Under the pieces are notes generated by a model. The model ran no database searches. It was not told the origin of the DNA and worked only from the letters and a program-made list of their open reading frames with translations. Below are positions 17,307-26,180 of a stretch of DNA of 64,000 bases, piece after piece (within the stretch, counting starts at the first letter, position 1; each line of letters begins with the position of its first letter). A program made the translations under genes and the position numbers. This DNA comes from Clostridia bacterium (GTDB lineage Bacteria > Bacillota > Clostridia > Oscillospirales > CAG-272). Where the stretch lies: NCBI GenBank assembly GCA_017411745.1, contig JAFQPM010000002.1, positions 1-64,000 on the forward strand. Reading direction: 5' to 3'.

Positions 17307-17423
17307 AAAAGCCGTTGGCTTTTGCAGTGAAATATTTTGCTTTGCAAAATGTGAAATGTTGCATTGCAACGTGAAATGCTCTCTTTGAGAGCGTGCAATC
17401 TACGGCTTTGCCGTAGGTGATAA
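17307..17423. repeat. array of five triloop hairpins with GTGAAAT spacers
   Basis: Between ylbF and mutS lie five perfect short inverted repeats, each with a 3-base loop: AAAAGCC-GTT-GGCTTTT (17307), ATTTTGC-TTT-GCAAAAT (17334), GTTGC-ATT-GCAAC (17358), GCTCTC-TTT-GAGAGC (17378) and CTACGGC-TTT-GCCGTAG (17400). Between and after them stands a heptamer, GTGAAAT at 17327, 17351 and 17371, GTGCAAT at 17393 and GTGATAA at 17417, giving a period of 20 to 24 bases. Stem sequences differ while loop size and spacer are conserved. It occupies the intra-operon gap and is not a terminator (no T tracts). Confidence 0.85.
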
Positions 17424-17450
17424 ACAAATAACAGAAGCGAGGAAACCGCT

Positions 17451-20045
17451 ATGACTCCGATGATGGAGCAATATTTTGAGATAAAAAATCAATACAAGGA
17501 CTACCTGCTTTTTTACCGCCTCGGTGACTTTTATGAGATGTTTTTTGACGATGCTATCGTCGCATCACGTGCTCTCGGGCTGACCCTGACCGGCAGAGAC
17601 TGCGGCGAGGCAGAGCGCGCGCCGATGTGCGGCGTTCCGTTTCATTCGGTCGACACCTATATCGGTGAGCTTATAAAGCAGGGATTTAAGATCGCTATCT
17701 GCGAGCAGATGGAGGATCCCGCGCAGGCGAAGGGAATAGTCAGACGCGACGTCATTCGCGTTATTACTCCCGGTACGCTTATTGAGTCGGATCTGCTTCC
17801 CGACAAGAAGAACAACTATCTTTGCTCGCTTTATATGGGCGAGTTTGAATACGGAGTCTGCTTCTGCGATATTTCCACCGCGGAGATCTATGCGACCTCG
17901 TTTTCGGGCACGAATATGGATTCGAGGCTTCTAAACGAGCTTGGAACCTATATGCCTGCGGAGATCATTTCTAATCTCAGCGCATCAAAATTCAAGGAGA
18001 CCGCCGAGTTTATAAAGAATCGCATAGGTGCGATGCTGAACGACAATCAGCCCTTCAGATTTGAGCTTGATGCTTGTCTTGACAGAGTCAAGGCTCAGTT
18101 TGTGGACACCTTGCGTGAGGGCGACCTTGACGACAGAGCGCTCGTTTGCGCGGTCGGCGCGATGCTTGATTACGTTCGTGACACGCAGAAGAAGGACGTT
18201 GGGTATATCAATAAGCTCAATATTTATTCTGACGGTCAGTATCTTGAGATGGACGTTAACACGCGCAGAAATCTCGAGCTTGTAGAGTCTATGAGAGCGA
18301 AGGAAAAGAAGGGAACGCTTCTTTGGGTGCTCGACAAGACCCGATCGTCGCTTGGAGCGCGCTTGCTTCGCAAATGGGTGGAGCATCCGTTGATCAACGC
18401 CTCTGCGATTGTCAAAAGGCAAAATGCGGTCGAGGAGCTTTACAACAGCTTTATGCTTCGTGAGCAGATAAGCGAGCTGCTTGACAACGTGCTCGATCTT
18501 GAGCGACTTATAACCAAGATAGTTTACGGTTCGGCAAACGGAAAGGATCTTCGTGCCGTTGCCAATACGATAAGAATTCTTCCCGAGCTTAAGACGCTCA
18601 TATCCTCGTGCACGTCGGATGAGATGCGAAGGATATACGAGGAGCTTGACACTCTTGAGGATATATGTTCACTTATCGACCGCGCGATCAAAGATGATGC
18701 GCCCTTCTCGGTCCGCGAGGGTGGGATCATCAGCGACGGATACGACGAGAGAGTCGATGAGCTCCGCGCGATCGTTGAAAATGGCGACGAGTGGAAAGAG
18801 CAGATAGCCGAGCGCGAGCGCGAGGAGACCGGAATCAAAAACCTCAAGGTCGGATACAACAAGGTGTTCGGCTTCTATATAGAGGTCACGCGTTCACAAT
18901 ACGAGCTCGTTCCCGACAGATACATTCGCAAGCAGACACTTGCAAACTGTGAAAGATACATTACCGAGGAGCTCAAGGAAATGGAGTCCAAGGTACTGGG
19001 CGCTTCCGAGAAGCTTTGTTCGCTTGAATACGAGCTTTTCTGCGATATTCGAGCAACTGTTGCCGACAATAGCGTGCGTATTCAGAAGGTTGCGGCGCTT
19101 ATCGCCGAGACCGACGTTTATTACAGTCTTGCGACCGTTGCGGCGAAGAACAGATACGTTCGTCCCGAGGTGAATTCCTTGGATGATATCGTTATTAAAG
19201 ACGGCCGTCATCCCGTGGTCGAGCAGTTCGTTAAGGATTCGTATTTCGTTCCTAATGACACAAAGTTAAACGTAACCACCGACCGCTTGTTGCTTATCAC
19301 AGGACCTAATATGGCGGGTAAGTCAACTTACATGAGACAGGTGGCTATTATCGTTCTGATGGCGCAGATGGGATCGTTCGTGCCCGCCGCCGAGGCGACT
19401 GTGGGTATTACGGATAAGATATTTACCCGTGTAGGCGCGTCTGACGATCTGGCATCGGGTCAGTCGACCTTTATGCTCGAGATGAACGAGGTAGCATACA
19501 TACTCAAGAACGCGACGAGAAAGAGCCTTATCATTTACGATGAGGTCGGACGCGGTACATCGACATTTGACGGAATGAGCATCGCTCGCGCGATCGTTGA
19601 ATACACGGCAAGCCGTAAGATCGGCGCAAAGACGCTTTTCGCGACTCACTATCACGAGCTGACGTCGATGGAGAAGGAATTTGACGGTATCGTTAACTAC
19701 AACGTTGCCGCGAAGAAGCGCGGAGACAGTATCACATTCTTGCGCAAGATCGTACGCGGATCGACCGACGACAGCTACGGTATTGAGGTTGCAAAGCTTG
19801 CGGGATTGCCGAACGAAGTCATCAAGCGCGCCAAGGAGGTGCTTGCCTCCGTTGAGGAGAGCGCGAAGAACATAAAACTCACCGACAGAGAGGAAAAGGC
19901 CGTCGAAAAGGACGATACGCTTATCACCTTTGACGATTGCTTGTCGGAGCAGGTGATAGCCGAGATCAAAAACACAGACGTGAATACGCTCTCGCCCTAT
20001 GAGTGTATGTCTTTGATCTTTGATTGGAAAAAGAGACTCGGTTGA
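17451..20045 (+). CDS. mutS: DNA mismatch repair protein MutS
   Basis: Mismatch recognition ATPase of 864 residues. The N-terminal mismatch-binding domain has the diagnostic Phe-x-Glu context (RLGDFYEMFFDDA, residues about 24-36). Connector, core and clamp domains follow, then the ABC-type ATPase with Walker A GPNMAGKST near residue 619, DEVGRGTST, and the helix-turn-helix dimerisation end. A GAGG site precedes the ATG. It is followed 38 bases later by mutL. The 146-base gap upstream is filled by the triloop hairpin array. Confidence 0.97.
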   Translation: MTPMMEQYFEIKNQYKDYLLFYRLGDFYEMFFDDAIVASRALGLTLTGRDCGEAERAPMCGVPFHSVDTYIGELIKQGFKIAICEQMEDPAQAKGIVRRDVIRVITPGTLIESDLLPDKKNNYLCSLYMGEFEYGVCFCDISTAEIYATSFSGTNMDSRLLNELGTYMPAEIISNLSASKFKETAEFIKNRIGAMLNDNQPFRFELDACLDRVKAQFVDTLREGDLDDRALVCAVGAMLDYVRDTQKKDVGYINKLNIYSDGQYLEMDVNTRRNLELVESMRAKEKKGTLLWVLDKTRSSLGARLLRKWVEHPLINASAIVKRQNAVEELYNSFMLREQISELLDNVLDLERLITKIVYGSANGKDLRAVANTIRILPELKTLISSCTSDEMRRIYEELDTLEDICSLIDRAIKDDAPFSVREGGIISDGYDERVDELRAIVENGDEWKEQIAEREREETGIKNLKVGYNKVFGFYIEVTRSQYELVPDRYIRKQTLANCERYITEELKEMESKVLGASEKLCSLEYELFCDIRATVADNSVRIQKVAALIAETDVYYSLATVAAKNRYVRPEVNSLDDIVIKDGRHPVVEQFVKDSYFVPNDTKLNVTTDRLLLITGPNMAGKSTYMRQVAIIVLMAQMGSFVPAAEATVGITDKIFTRVGASDDLASGQSTFMLEMNEVAYILKNATRKSLIIYDEVGRGTSTFDGMSIARAIVEYTASRKIGAKTLFATHYHELTSMEKEFDGIVNYNVAAKKRGDSITFLRKIVRGSTDDSYGIEVAKLAGLPNEVIKRAKEVLASVEESAKNIKLTDREEKAVEKDDTLITFDDCLSEQVIAEIKNTDVNTLSPYECMSLIFDWKKRLG

Positions 20046-20083
20046 GTTATTTAAAGAATAAATTTTGAAAGGAGGCGGATACC

Positions 20084-22153
20084 ATGGGAGTTATAAACGT
20101 ACTGTCCTTTGAGGTTGCTAACCTTATCGCCGCGGGCGAGGTCGTTGACAGACCCGCTTCGGCTATCAAGGAAATGATCGAAAATTCAATAGACGCGGGT
20201 GCGAAGCATATCACCGTTGAGATACAAAACGGCGGAATTACCTTTATGCGAATATCCGACGACGGATGCGGAATGGATGCGACCGATCTGCCTCTTGCGA
20301 TCAAGCGCCACGCGACCAGCAAGATCAAGAATGCGGAGGATCTGGACGGTATTTGTACTCTCGGATTCAGAGGGGAAGCGTTGGCGGCTATTTCGGCGGT
20401 CTCAAGGCTTCGCATTATCTCGAAAACGCGTGGATCTACTATGGGTGCAGAGCTTGTCGTGGATTGCGGTGAGCAGGTATCACTCAGCGAGCGCGGATGC
20501 TCCGACGGAACGACTATAATCGTTGAGGATCTTTTTGCTAACGTTCCTGCGCGACGCAAGTTTTTGAAGCGCGACGTGACCGAAACTACGGCGGTCTGCG
20601 CTAATGTGGAGAAAATCGCGCTATCTCATCCCGAGATAGCCTTCAGGCTTATAACCGATGGTCAGATAAGGCTCGAAACTGCGGGCGACGGCAAGCTTTT
20701 CAGCGCGATATATGCCGTGTTTGGCAGAGATTTTGCCAATAGATTGATTGAGGTCAACGGAGAGTTTGACGGTATTTCGGTCAAGGGCTTTGTCGGTCGC
20801 TCGGACAACGTCAAGAGCAACAGAAACTACGAGAATTTTTATATAAACAAGCGTTTTGTTAAGAGCAGAACCGCGAGCGCGGCTATCGAGCAGGCGTTCG
20901 TGTCGTATATGCCGTCCGAGAAATTTCCTGTGTGCGTTTTGTTTATCTCGCTTCATCCCGGGCGCGTAGACGTAAACGTTCACCCTGCGAAGCTGGAGGT
21001 GAAATTCTCAAACGAAAAGCCTGTTTTTGAGGCGATATATTATGCGGTAAGACAAGCCTTGGAGCAAAACACCGCGCGACCCGAGATCGAGATGCCGAAG
21101 GGAAATTCCGGCGGGGTCAGAATGTCGGAGGCATTTATACCTGTTGAACGTGAAAAATCCTTGAAATCAAGGCAGATATCGATAGAAACGCAGGGGACGA
21201 TCAAGTCTGACGTAGCTATTAGAGGTGATTATAAACCGAGTGTTACCGTTCAGACTCCGGTTAAGCCGAGCGTTGCTCAAGCCGCTGTGCATGAAGCTGC
21301 GGCTATAAAGCAAAGCGAAAAGCCGACGTTTGTGAAGATCACGGCAGAGCAGTACGTGCGCGAGATAATGCAGTACGACGACGCGCCGACGAATACCGAA
21401 GAAACTACAATGCCCCTGCCTAAATCGGAGGCTGACGACGTTAAAGTTAAAGACGACGTTAAAAAGCCAGAGGATACTCACGGCGCACCGAAGATGCCGT
21501 CAAGGGTGGAGGGCGAGGTTCCCGCAAGCGCTCCCATAGAAGCGGAGCCAAGCCAAGCGCCTGAGCCTGTAAAGATCGAATACCGAATAGTTGGCGAGGT
21601 CTTTAATTCCTACATATTGGTTGAATTGAGCGAAAAAATGCTTATAATCGACAAGCATGCCGCACACGAGCGAATTATCTTTGAGCAGCTCAAGAAAAAT
21701 ATGTACTCGCAAAAGGTGTCGTCGCAGCTTTTGATGCTTCCTATTGATGTTATGCTTATGAGCGACGAGGTTTCTGTCATTGAAGAATACCGAAGCGAGC
21801 TTGAGGCGGTCGGATTTGAGTTTTCGTGCTCGCGCAATACCGTATCGGTAACGGCTATTCCCGTCGGAATAGAGCAGGAAGCGGTTGGCGATATGTTCGC
21901 GGTCGTAGCGGACAGGATCAAAAACGGCACGGGCAAGGTTGAGCTGACGAGAAATATAATTTTCGAGAAGGCGCTTTATCAGGCATCGTGCAAAGCGGCT
22001 ATAAAGGCAGGCAGAGAATATGCCAAGGGTCACGGCGAATGGTTGGTCGAAAAGCTCATGGAGCTGCCTGACATAACCTTCTGTCCTCACGGCAGACCCG
22101 TTGCGATGGAGATGTCGAAAAAGAATATCGACAGACAGTTTGAAAGAACTTGA
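20084..22153 (+). CDS. mutL: DNA mismatch repair protein MutL with endonuclease motif
   Basis: GHKL ATPase and nicking endonuclease of mismatch repair, 689 residues. The N-terminal ATPase shows ENSIDAGA, DDGCGM and GFRGEAL. A variable Pro/Glu/Lys-rich linker spans residues about 345-500. The C-terminal domain contains DKHAAHERIIFE, which fits DxHA(x2)E(x4)E, the metal-binding endonuclease motif of MutL in organisms without MutH. CxAAIKAG and CPHGRP, the other metal-site motifs, are also present. AAAGGAGG precedes the ATG at good spacing. Confidence 0.96.
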   Translation: MGVINVLSFEVANLIAAGEVVDRPASAIKEMIENSIDAGAKHITVEIQNGGITFMRISDDGCGMDATDLPLAIKRHATSKIKNAEDLDGICTLGFRGEALAAISAVSRLRIISKTRGSTMGAELVVDCGEQVSLSERGCSDGTTIIVEDLFANVPARRKFLKRDVTETTAVCANVEKIALSHPEIAFRLITDGQIRLETAGDGKLFSAIYAVFGRDFANRLIEVNGEFDGISVKGFVGRSDNVKSNRNYENFYINKRFVKSRTASAAIEQAFVSYMPSEKFPVCVLFISLHPGRVDVNVHPAKLEVKFSNEKPVFEAIYYAVRQALEQNTARPEIEMPKGNSGGVRMSEAFIPVEREKSLKSRQISIETQGTIKSDVAIRGDYKPSVTVQTPVKPSVAQAAVHEAAAIKQSEKPTFVKITAEQYVREIMQYDDAPTNTEETTMPLPKSEADDVKVKDDVKKPEDTHGAPKMPSRVEGEVPASAPIEAEPSQAPEPVKIEYRIVGEVFNSYILVELSEKMLIIDKHAAHERIIFEQLKKNMYSQKVSSQLLMLPIDVMLMSDEVSVIEEYRSELEAVGFEFSCSRNTVSVTAIPVGIEQEAVGDMFAVVADRIKNGTGKVELTRNIIFEKALYQASCKAAIKAGREYAKGHGEWLVEKLMELPDITFCPHGRPVAMEMSKKNIDRQFERT

Positions 22154-22286
22154 ACTCAACGAAAACGCAATGCCATACTGTTTTACAGTTGGCTTTACGG
22201 GAATTACGTTCGGTTTGGAAATATTAATAATTAATCAAAAAATCCGCGTCACTTTGGCTTGTGTCTGCGGAAAAAGGAGCAAAGTT

Positions 22287-23426
22287 ATGTTTGAACTTTT
22301 AGCACAGGACGGCAGAGCGCGCAGAGGCGTTTTGCACACCGTACACGGCGATATACAAACTCCCGTGTTTATGAACGTCGGTACCTGCGCCGCTATCAAG
22401 GGCGGTGTTTCTACCGTGGAGCTCAACGACGAGCTTGATTGTCAGGTTGAGCTTTCTAACACCTATCACCTGCACATTCGTCCCGGTGATAAGCTTATCT
22501 ACGAAATGGGCGGTCTTCACAAGTTTATGAATTGGAAAAAGCCGATCCTTACCGACTCGGGCGGATTTCAGGTCTTTTCTCTCGCTCAGCTTCGTAAAAT
22601 TACCGAGGAGGGAGTGAGATTCCAGTCCCATATAGACGGCAAGAGAATATTTATGGGTCCCGAGGAGAGTATGCAGATACAGTCTAATCTCGCGTCGACT
22701 ATAGCTATGGCGTTTGACGAGTGCATAGAGAACCCTGCACCCTACAAGTACGTGAGGAATTCGATCGACAGAACGACACGTTGGCTTGAGCGTTGCCGCA
22801 CAGAGATGGACAGACTCAATTCGCTTCCCGAGACCATCAACAAGCATCAGATGCTTTTCGGCATCAATCAGGGCGGAACTTACGAGGATCTTCGTATCGA
22901 GCATATGCAGAGAATTGCCGAGATAAACTGCGAGGGTTATGCTATCGGCGGTCTTGCGGTCGGTGAGGAGACCGATGAGATGTACCGTATCATCAACGCG
23001 GTAGAGCCCTTTATGCCTAAGGATAAGCCGAGATATCTAATGGGTGTCGGTACACCCTGCAACATTCTCGAGGCGGTACACATGGGAGTTGATTTCTTCG
23101 ATTGCGTAATGCCCTCGAGAAACGCCCGTCACGGTAATCTTTTCACTTGGGAAGGAAAGATGAATCTGCTCAATGAAAAGTACGCCAAGGATCCCAGACC
23201 CATTTCTGAGTCCTGCAACTGTCCCGCTTGCCGTAATTACAGCCGTTCTTATATAAGGCATCTTATAAAGGCGAAGGAGTCGCTTGGTATGAGACTTGCG
23301 GTGGCGCACAATCTTTATTTCTACAACAATCTTACGAAGAAGATAAGAGAGGCGCTTGACGGCGGTTATTTCGAGAGCTTTTATCAGAAATATCACATAG
23401 CGCTTGGAGAGCGAAATCCTGATTGA
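22287..23426 (+). CDS. tgt: tRNA-guanine transglycosylase
   Basis: Exchanges guanine-34 for the queuosine precursor preQ1 in GUN-anticodon tRNAs. The catalytic and substrate blocks are present (DSGGFQVFSL near residue 90 and the second Asp in GVDFFDCVMPSRNARHG), together with the zinc site CNCPAC plus His near residues 308-340. About 379 residues. The frame is open from 22101, inside mutL, but the ATG at 22287 follows AAAGGAGC and starts exactly at the family start (MFELLAQDGRARRG). The 133-base gap after mutL has a TCCGC/GCGGA stem just before the ribosome binding site but no preQ1-riboswitch core that I can see. No queuosine synthesis genes are here. Confidence 0.95.
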   Translation: MFELLAQDGRARRGVLHTVHGDIQTPVFMNVGTCAAIKGGVSTVELNDELDCQVELSNTYHLHIRPGDKLIYEMGGLHKFMNWKKPILTDSGGFQVFSLAQLRKITEEGVRFQSHIDGKRIFMGPEESMQIQSNLASTIAMAFDECIENPAPYKYVRNSIDRTTRWLERCRTEMDRLNSLPETINKHQMLFGINQGGTYEDLRIEHMQRIAEINCEGYAIGGLAVGEETDEMYRIINAVEPFMPKDKPRYLMGVGTPCNILEAVHMGVDFFDCVMPSRNARHGNLFTWEGKMNLLNEKYAKDPRPISESCNCPACRNYSRSYIRHLIKAKESLGMRLAVAHNLYFYNNLTKKIREALDGGYFESFYQKYHIALGERNPD

Positions 23427-23427
23427 T

Positions 23428-24081
23428 ATGATAAAATACGTAATTTTTGATATGGACGGGACTCTTATAGATACAGAGCCGTTATATGAAAAGGCTTGGG
23501 TCGATATAGGAGAAAAGTGGGGACTTTCAGGCATGAAAGAGAAATATCCGCTTATCGTTGGCAGAAGCATCGAATCTATATGCTTGATGATGAAGGGCTG
23601 GTTTGGCGATGATTTTGACGCGAGTGGATTTTTTGCAGAGCGTATGCAACGCTTCGTCAGACTTATTGAAAGTGAGGTTCCGCTTAAGGATGGGTGCATT
23701 GAGTTGCTTGAATATTTGAAGCAGCAAGGTATACCTATGGCGATCGCGACCTCGACTCCAATGTATATTACAAGCGGCAATATGGAAAAGACGGGAATAG
23801 GAAAATATATGGACGCGGTGGTTACCGCCGAGGCGGTCGAGCACGGAAAGCCTGAGCCCGATATTTTTCTTGAGGCGGCGAGACGGATCGGTGCAGACCC
23901 TTTATACACAGTCGTTTGCGAGGATTCGATAAACGGTATACGCGGAGCTCACAGAGCCCAAATGAAGCCTATAATGGTCGTTGACCGATTATCTCCGACC
24001 GAGGAGACCGACAGGCTGTGCTTTGCAACCTGTAAGGACCTTTTCGAAGTTAAAGAGCTTATAAAAAAAGAAAACAAATAA
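23428..24081 (+). CDS. HAD-superfamily hydrolase, beta-phosphoglucomutase-like
   Basis: A 217-residue HAD phosphatase/phosphomutase. Motif I DMDGTLID (residues 8-15) carries the nucleophile Asp and the acid/base Asp, motif II is the Ser/Thr in IATSTP, and motif III and the Asp pair are seen at CEDSINGI. An alpha-helical cap lies between motifs I and II. The ATG at 23428 is one base after the tgt stop; an upstream TTG in frame overlaps tgt and has no better ribosome binding site. The substrate is probably a small sugar phosphate or nucleotide, but sequence does not decide. Confidence 0.85.
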   Translation: MIKYVIFDMDGTLIDTEPLYEKAWVDIGEKWGLSGMKEKYPLIVGRSIESICLMMKGWFGDDFDASGFFAERMQRFVRLIESEVPLKDGCIELLEYLKQQGIPMAIATSTPMYITSGNMEKTGIGKYMDAVVTAEAVEHGKPEPDIFLEAARRIGADPLYTVVCEDSINGIRGAHRAQMKPIMVVDRLSPTEETDRLCFATCKDLFEVKELIKKENK

Positions 24082-24111
24082 AATTAAATTCAATTTTTGG
24101 AGGATATTATT

Positions 24112-24576
24112 ATGAAAAAACAAGGTTTATTTGGATTGGTAGCAGGAATCACGATGGGTGTAGCTGCAGCAGTAGCAGGTGGTCTTGCAGCCGCAAAGGT
24201 CGTTAAAGAGATCAGAAGCGATCTTGATCAGACCGACTTCGTTTCTCCCAACGGAGACAACGTAGTTACCATCAAATACGGTGCGTCTGACTTTGCCAAC
24301 GGTCTTACTTTGGTAAAAATACAGGCATATACCGAAAATTCCGATGACAGCTGCGATTTTGCGCTCCTTGCAGGCAAGAACTCCGGTGCTTTCAGCTGTG
24401 AATGGAAGGATAACGAGCATTTCGAGCTTTTGGTTGGATCCAGAAAGCGCAAGCAGTGCTGCGACGTTGATTTTGAGGGCGAGGAGATCGTTATCAGCTA
24501 CTATTTGAACAAGGAAATTGATGAAGCTCCCGTACAGGAGTGTAACGAGGTAGTTGAAGAGACCGTTGAGGAATGA
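24112..24576 (+). CDS. small membrane-anchored protein of unknown function
   Basis: A 154-residue protein with one N-terminal Ala/Gly-rich membrane helix (residues about 5-28) and a soluble domain of about 125 residues that contains acidic patches and a CC pair (RKQCCDVDFEGEE). The end is Glu-rich. The orientation and the absence of a cleavage site suggest a membrane-tethered protein. It has a strong TTGGAGG site 30 bases after the HAD gene and is probably the last gene of the miaB-mutSL-tgt unit. I do not recognise the family. Confidence 0.7.
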   Translation: MKKQGLFGLVAGITMGVAAAVAGGLAAAKVVKEIRSDLDQTDFVSPNGDNVVTIKYGASDFANGLTLVKIQAYTENSDDSCDFALLAGKNSGAFSCEWKDNEHFELLVGSRKRKQCCDVDFEGEEIVISYYLNKEIDEAPVQECNEVVEETVEE

Positions 24577-24643
24577 TCGGACTTTTCGAATCATAATTTC
24601 AGCAAATTGAAGTTTGATAAAATTCGAACGGAGGAAAGTTGGC

Positions 24644-24664
24644 GTGAAAGTTATTTTCATCTAA
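24644..24664 (+). other. possible six-codon leader ORF
   Basis: GGAGG (24630-24634) is followed at 9 bases by GTG and five codons (encoding KVIFI) before TAA, upstream of tldD. It may be a leader peptide, a gene remnant or chance. Confidence 0.2.
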
Positions 24665-24676
24665 ATATGAAATAAA

Positions 24677-24768
24677 CCGCAAGGCGGTGTGGTGTGATCC
24701 ACTACTCGCCTGTGGCGTAAAACGCACGAATTTTGCCGATGGCAAAATTCATCGATTATTTGTGCTGC
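24677..24768. repeat. second cluster of triloop hairpins, upstream of tldD
   Basis: Four short inverted repeats with 3-base loops: CCGC-AAG-GCGG (24677), CGCC-TGT-GGCG (24707), GAATTTTGCC-GAT-GGCAAAATTC (24728, a 10-bp perfect stem) and GCTGCC-ATT-GGCGGC (24754). The third shares its ATTTTGC/GCAAAAT core with a hairpin of the array at 17307. The GTGAAAT spacer is not kept. The cluster sits just before the tldD ribosome binding site. Confidence 0.7.
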
Positions 24769-24793
24769 CATTGGCGGCGGAAGGGAAATTAAA

Positions 24794-26179
24794 ATGATTT
24801 CAAGAATTTTATTGGAAGACGTTCTTGCCGTTGCAATGTCTACGGGTGCAGACTTTGCAGAGGTCTATGCGGAAAAGACGAGAAATAACGGAATCCGTTT
24901 TCTTGACGGCAAGATAGACACAGCAAGTGACGACATGGTGTCGGGCGTTGGCATACGCGCTTTTATCGGCACGAGAACCGTTTACGCTACGACCACAGAT
25001 CTCTCGCGCTCGGGGCTTATTCGCTGCGCGAGAGCAGTTGCGGATGCTCTCGGGGAGAGCAAGGCTTCGGTCAGCATCAATCTGACAGAGAGAATTTTTC
25101 CCAATATTCATCCCGTTAAGATCGTTCCCGGAAGCACTCCCATAAGCACGAGAACAGATATTCTCAAGGAGGCTTGCTTTGCGGCGAAGGAAAGAGACGA
25201 GAAGATAAAGCAGGTTATGGGTAATCTTTCATCTGTTGACCACACTATTCTTATCGCTAACAGCGAGGGACTTTACACGACCGACAGACACGTAAGAACA
25301 AGAATTGCTGTAAGCGCTGTTGCAGTATCGCCCGACGGAAGCGACAACCAGTCGGGAAGTGCTTCTCCCGGACGCGGAATGGGTCTTGAGATGTTCGATT
25401 TCATCGATCCCAAGAGCATTGGTATCAAGGCGGCAGACCAGGCTCTCGTAAATCTCAGCGCGGATTACTGTCCTGCCGGACAGATGACCGTTGCGATAGA
25501 GAACGGATTTGGCGGAGTCATTTTCCACGAGGCTTGCGGTCACTCGCTCGAGGCTACGAGCGTTGGTACGGGCACTTCGCAGATGTGCGGCAAGCTTGGC
25601 CAGCAGATCGCAAACGTTAAGGTCACTGCTATTGATGACGGAACTATTCCCGGTGCGTGGGGCTCTGTCAACATTGACGACGAGGGGCATCCTACCCAGA
25701 GAAACGTTCTTATTGAAAACGGTATTCTTAAGAGCTATATGATCGACCGTCTCGGTTCTCGCAGAATGGGAATGGCTATGACGGGTAACGGCAGACGCGA
25801 GAGCTTTATGTACGAGCCTACCTCGAGAATGACCAACACCTTTATTGCTAACGGTCCCGACAAGAACGAGGATATTATCGCTTCTATCGAGTACGGTCTG
25901 TACGCAAAGAGCATGGGCGGCGGATCTGTAAATCCCCTTACGGGAGAATTTAACTTTGGAGTAAGTGAGGGCTATATCGTCAGAAACGGTAAGATCTGCG
26001 AGCCTGTAAGAGGCGCTTCGTTAGTTGGAACGGGATCCCAGATACTTATGGATATCGATATGGTCGGACAAAATCTTGATACCGCCCAGGGAATGTGCGG
26101 CTCTTCAAGCGGAAGCGTTCCTACCGACGTAGGTCAGCCGCTTATCCGTGTATCAAAGATCACAGTAGGAGGTCGCTGA
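24794..26179 (+). CDS. tldD: TldD-family metalloprotease
   Basis: Catalytic subunit of the TldD/TldE (PmbA) peptidase that trims unfolded or ribosomally made peptides in the cytoplasm. The zinc site HEACGH is at residues 245-250 (HExxxH). At 461 residues it is of normal length. GAAGGGAAA precedes the ATG. The partner gene follows after one base, so the heterodimer is made from one transcript. In other bacteria the pair matures microcins or degrades peptides; no precursor peptide is visible here. Confidence 0.92.
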   Translation: MISRILLEDVLAVAMSTGADFAEVYAEKTRNNGIRFLDGKIDTASDDMVSGVGIRAFIGTRTVYATTTDLSRSGLIRCARAVADALGESKASVSINLTERIFPNIHPVKIVPGSTPISTRTDILKEACFAAKERDEKIKQVMGNLSSVDHTILIANSEGLYTTDRHVRTRIAVSAVAVSPDGSDNQSGSASPGRGMGLEMFDFIDPKSIGIKAADQALVNLSADYCPAGQMTVAIENGFGGVIFHEACGHSLEATSVGTGTSQMCGKLGQQIANVKVTAIDDGTIPGAWGSVNIDDEGHPTQRNVLIENGILKSYMIDRLGSRRMGMAMTGNGRRESFMYEPTSRMTNTFIANGPDKNEDIIASIEYGLYAKSMGGGSVNPLTGEFNFGVSEGYIVRNGKICEPVRGASLVGTGSQILMDIDMVGQNLDTAQGMCGSSSGSVPTDVGQPLIRVSKITVGGR

Positions 26180-26180
26180 T

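Noticed and set aside
22154-22286. preQ1 riboswitch before tgt
   Set aside because: A stem near the ribosome binding site exists, but the compact H-type pseudoknot core and A-rich tail of preQ1 riboswitches were not found.
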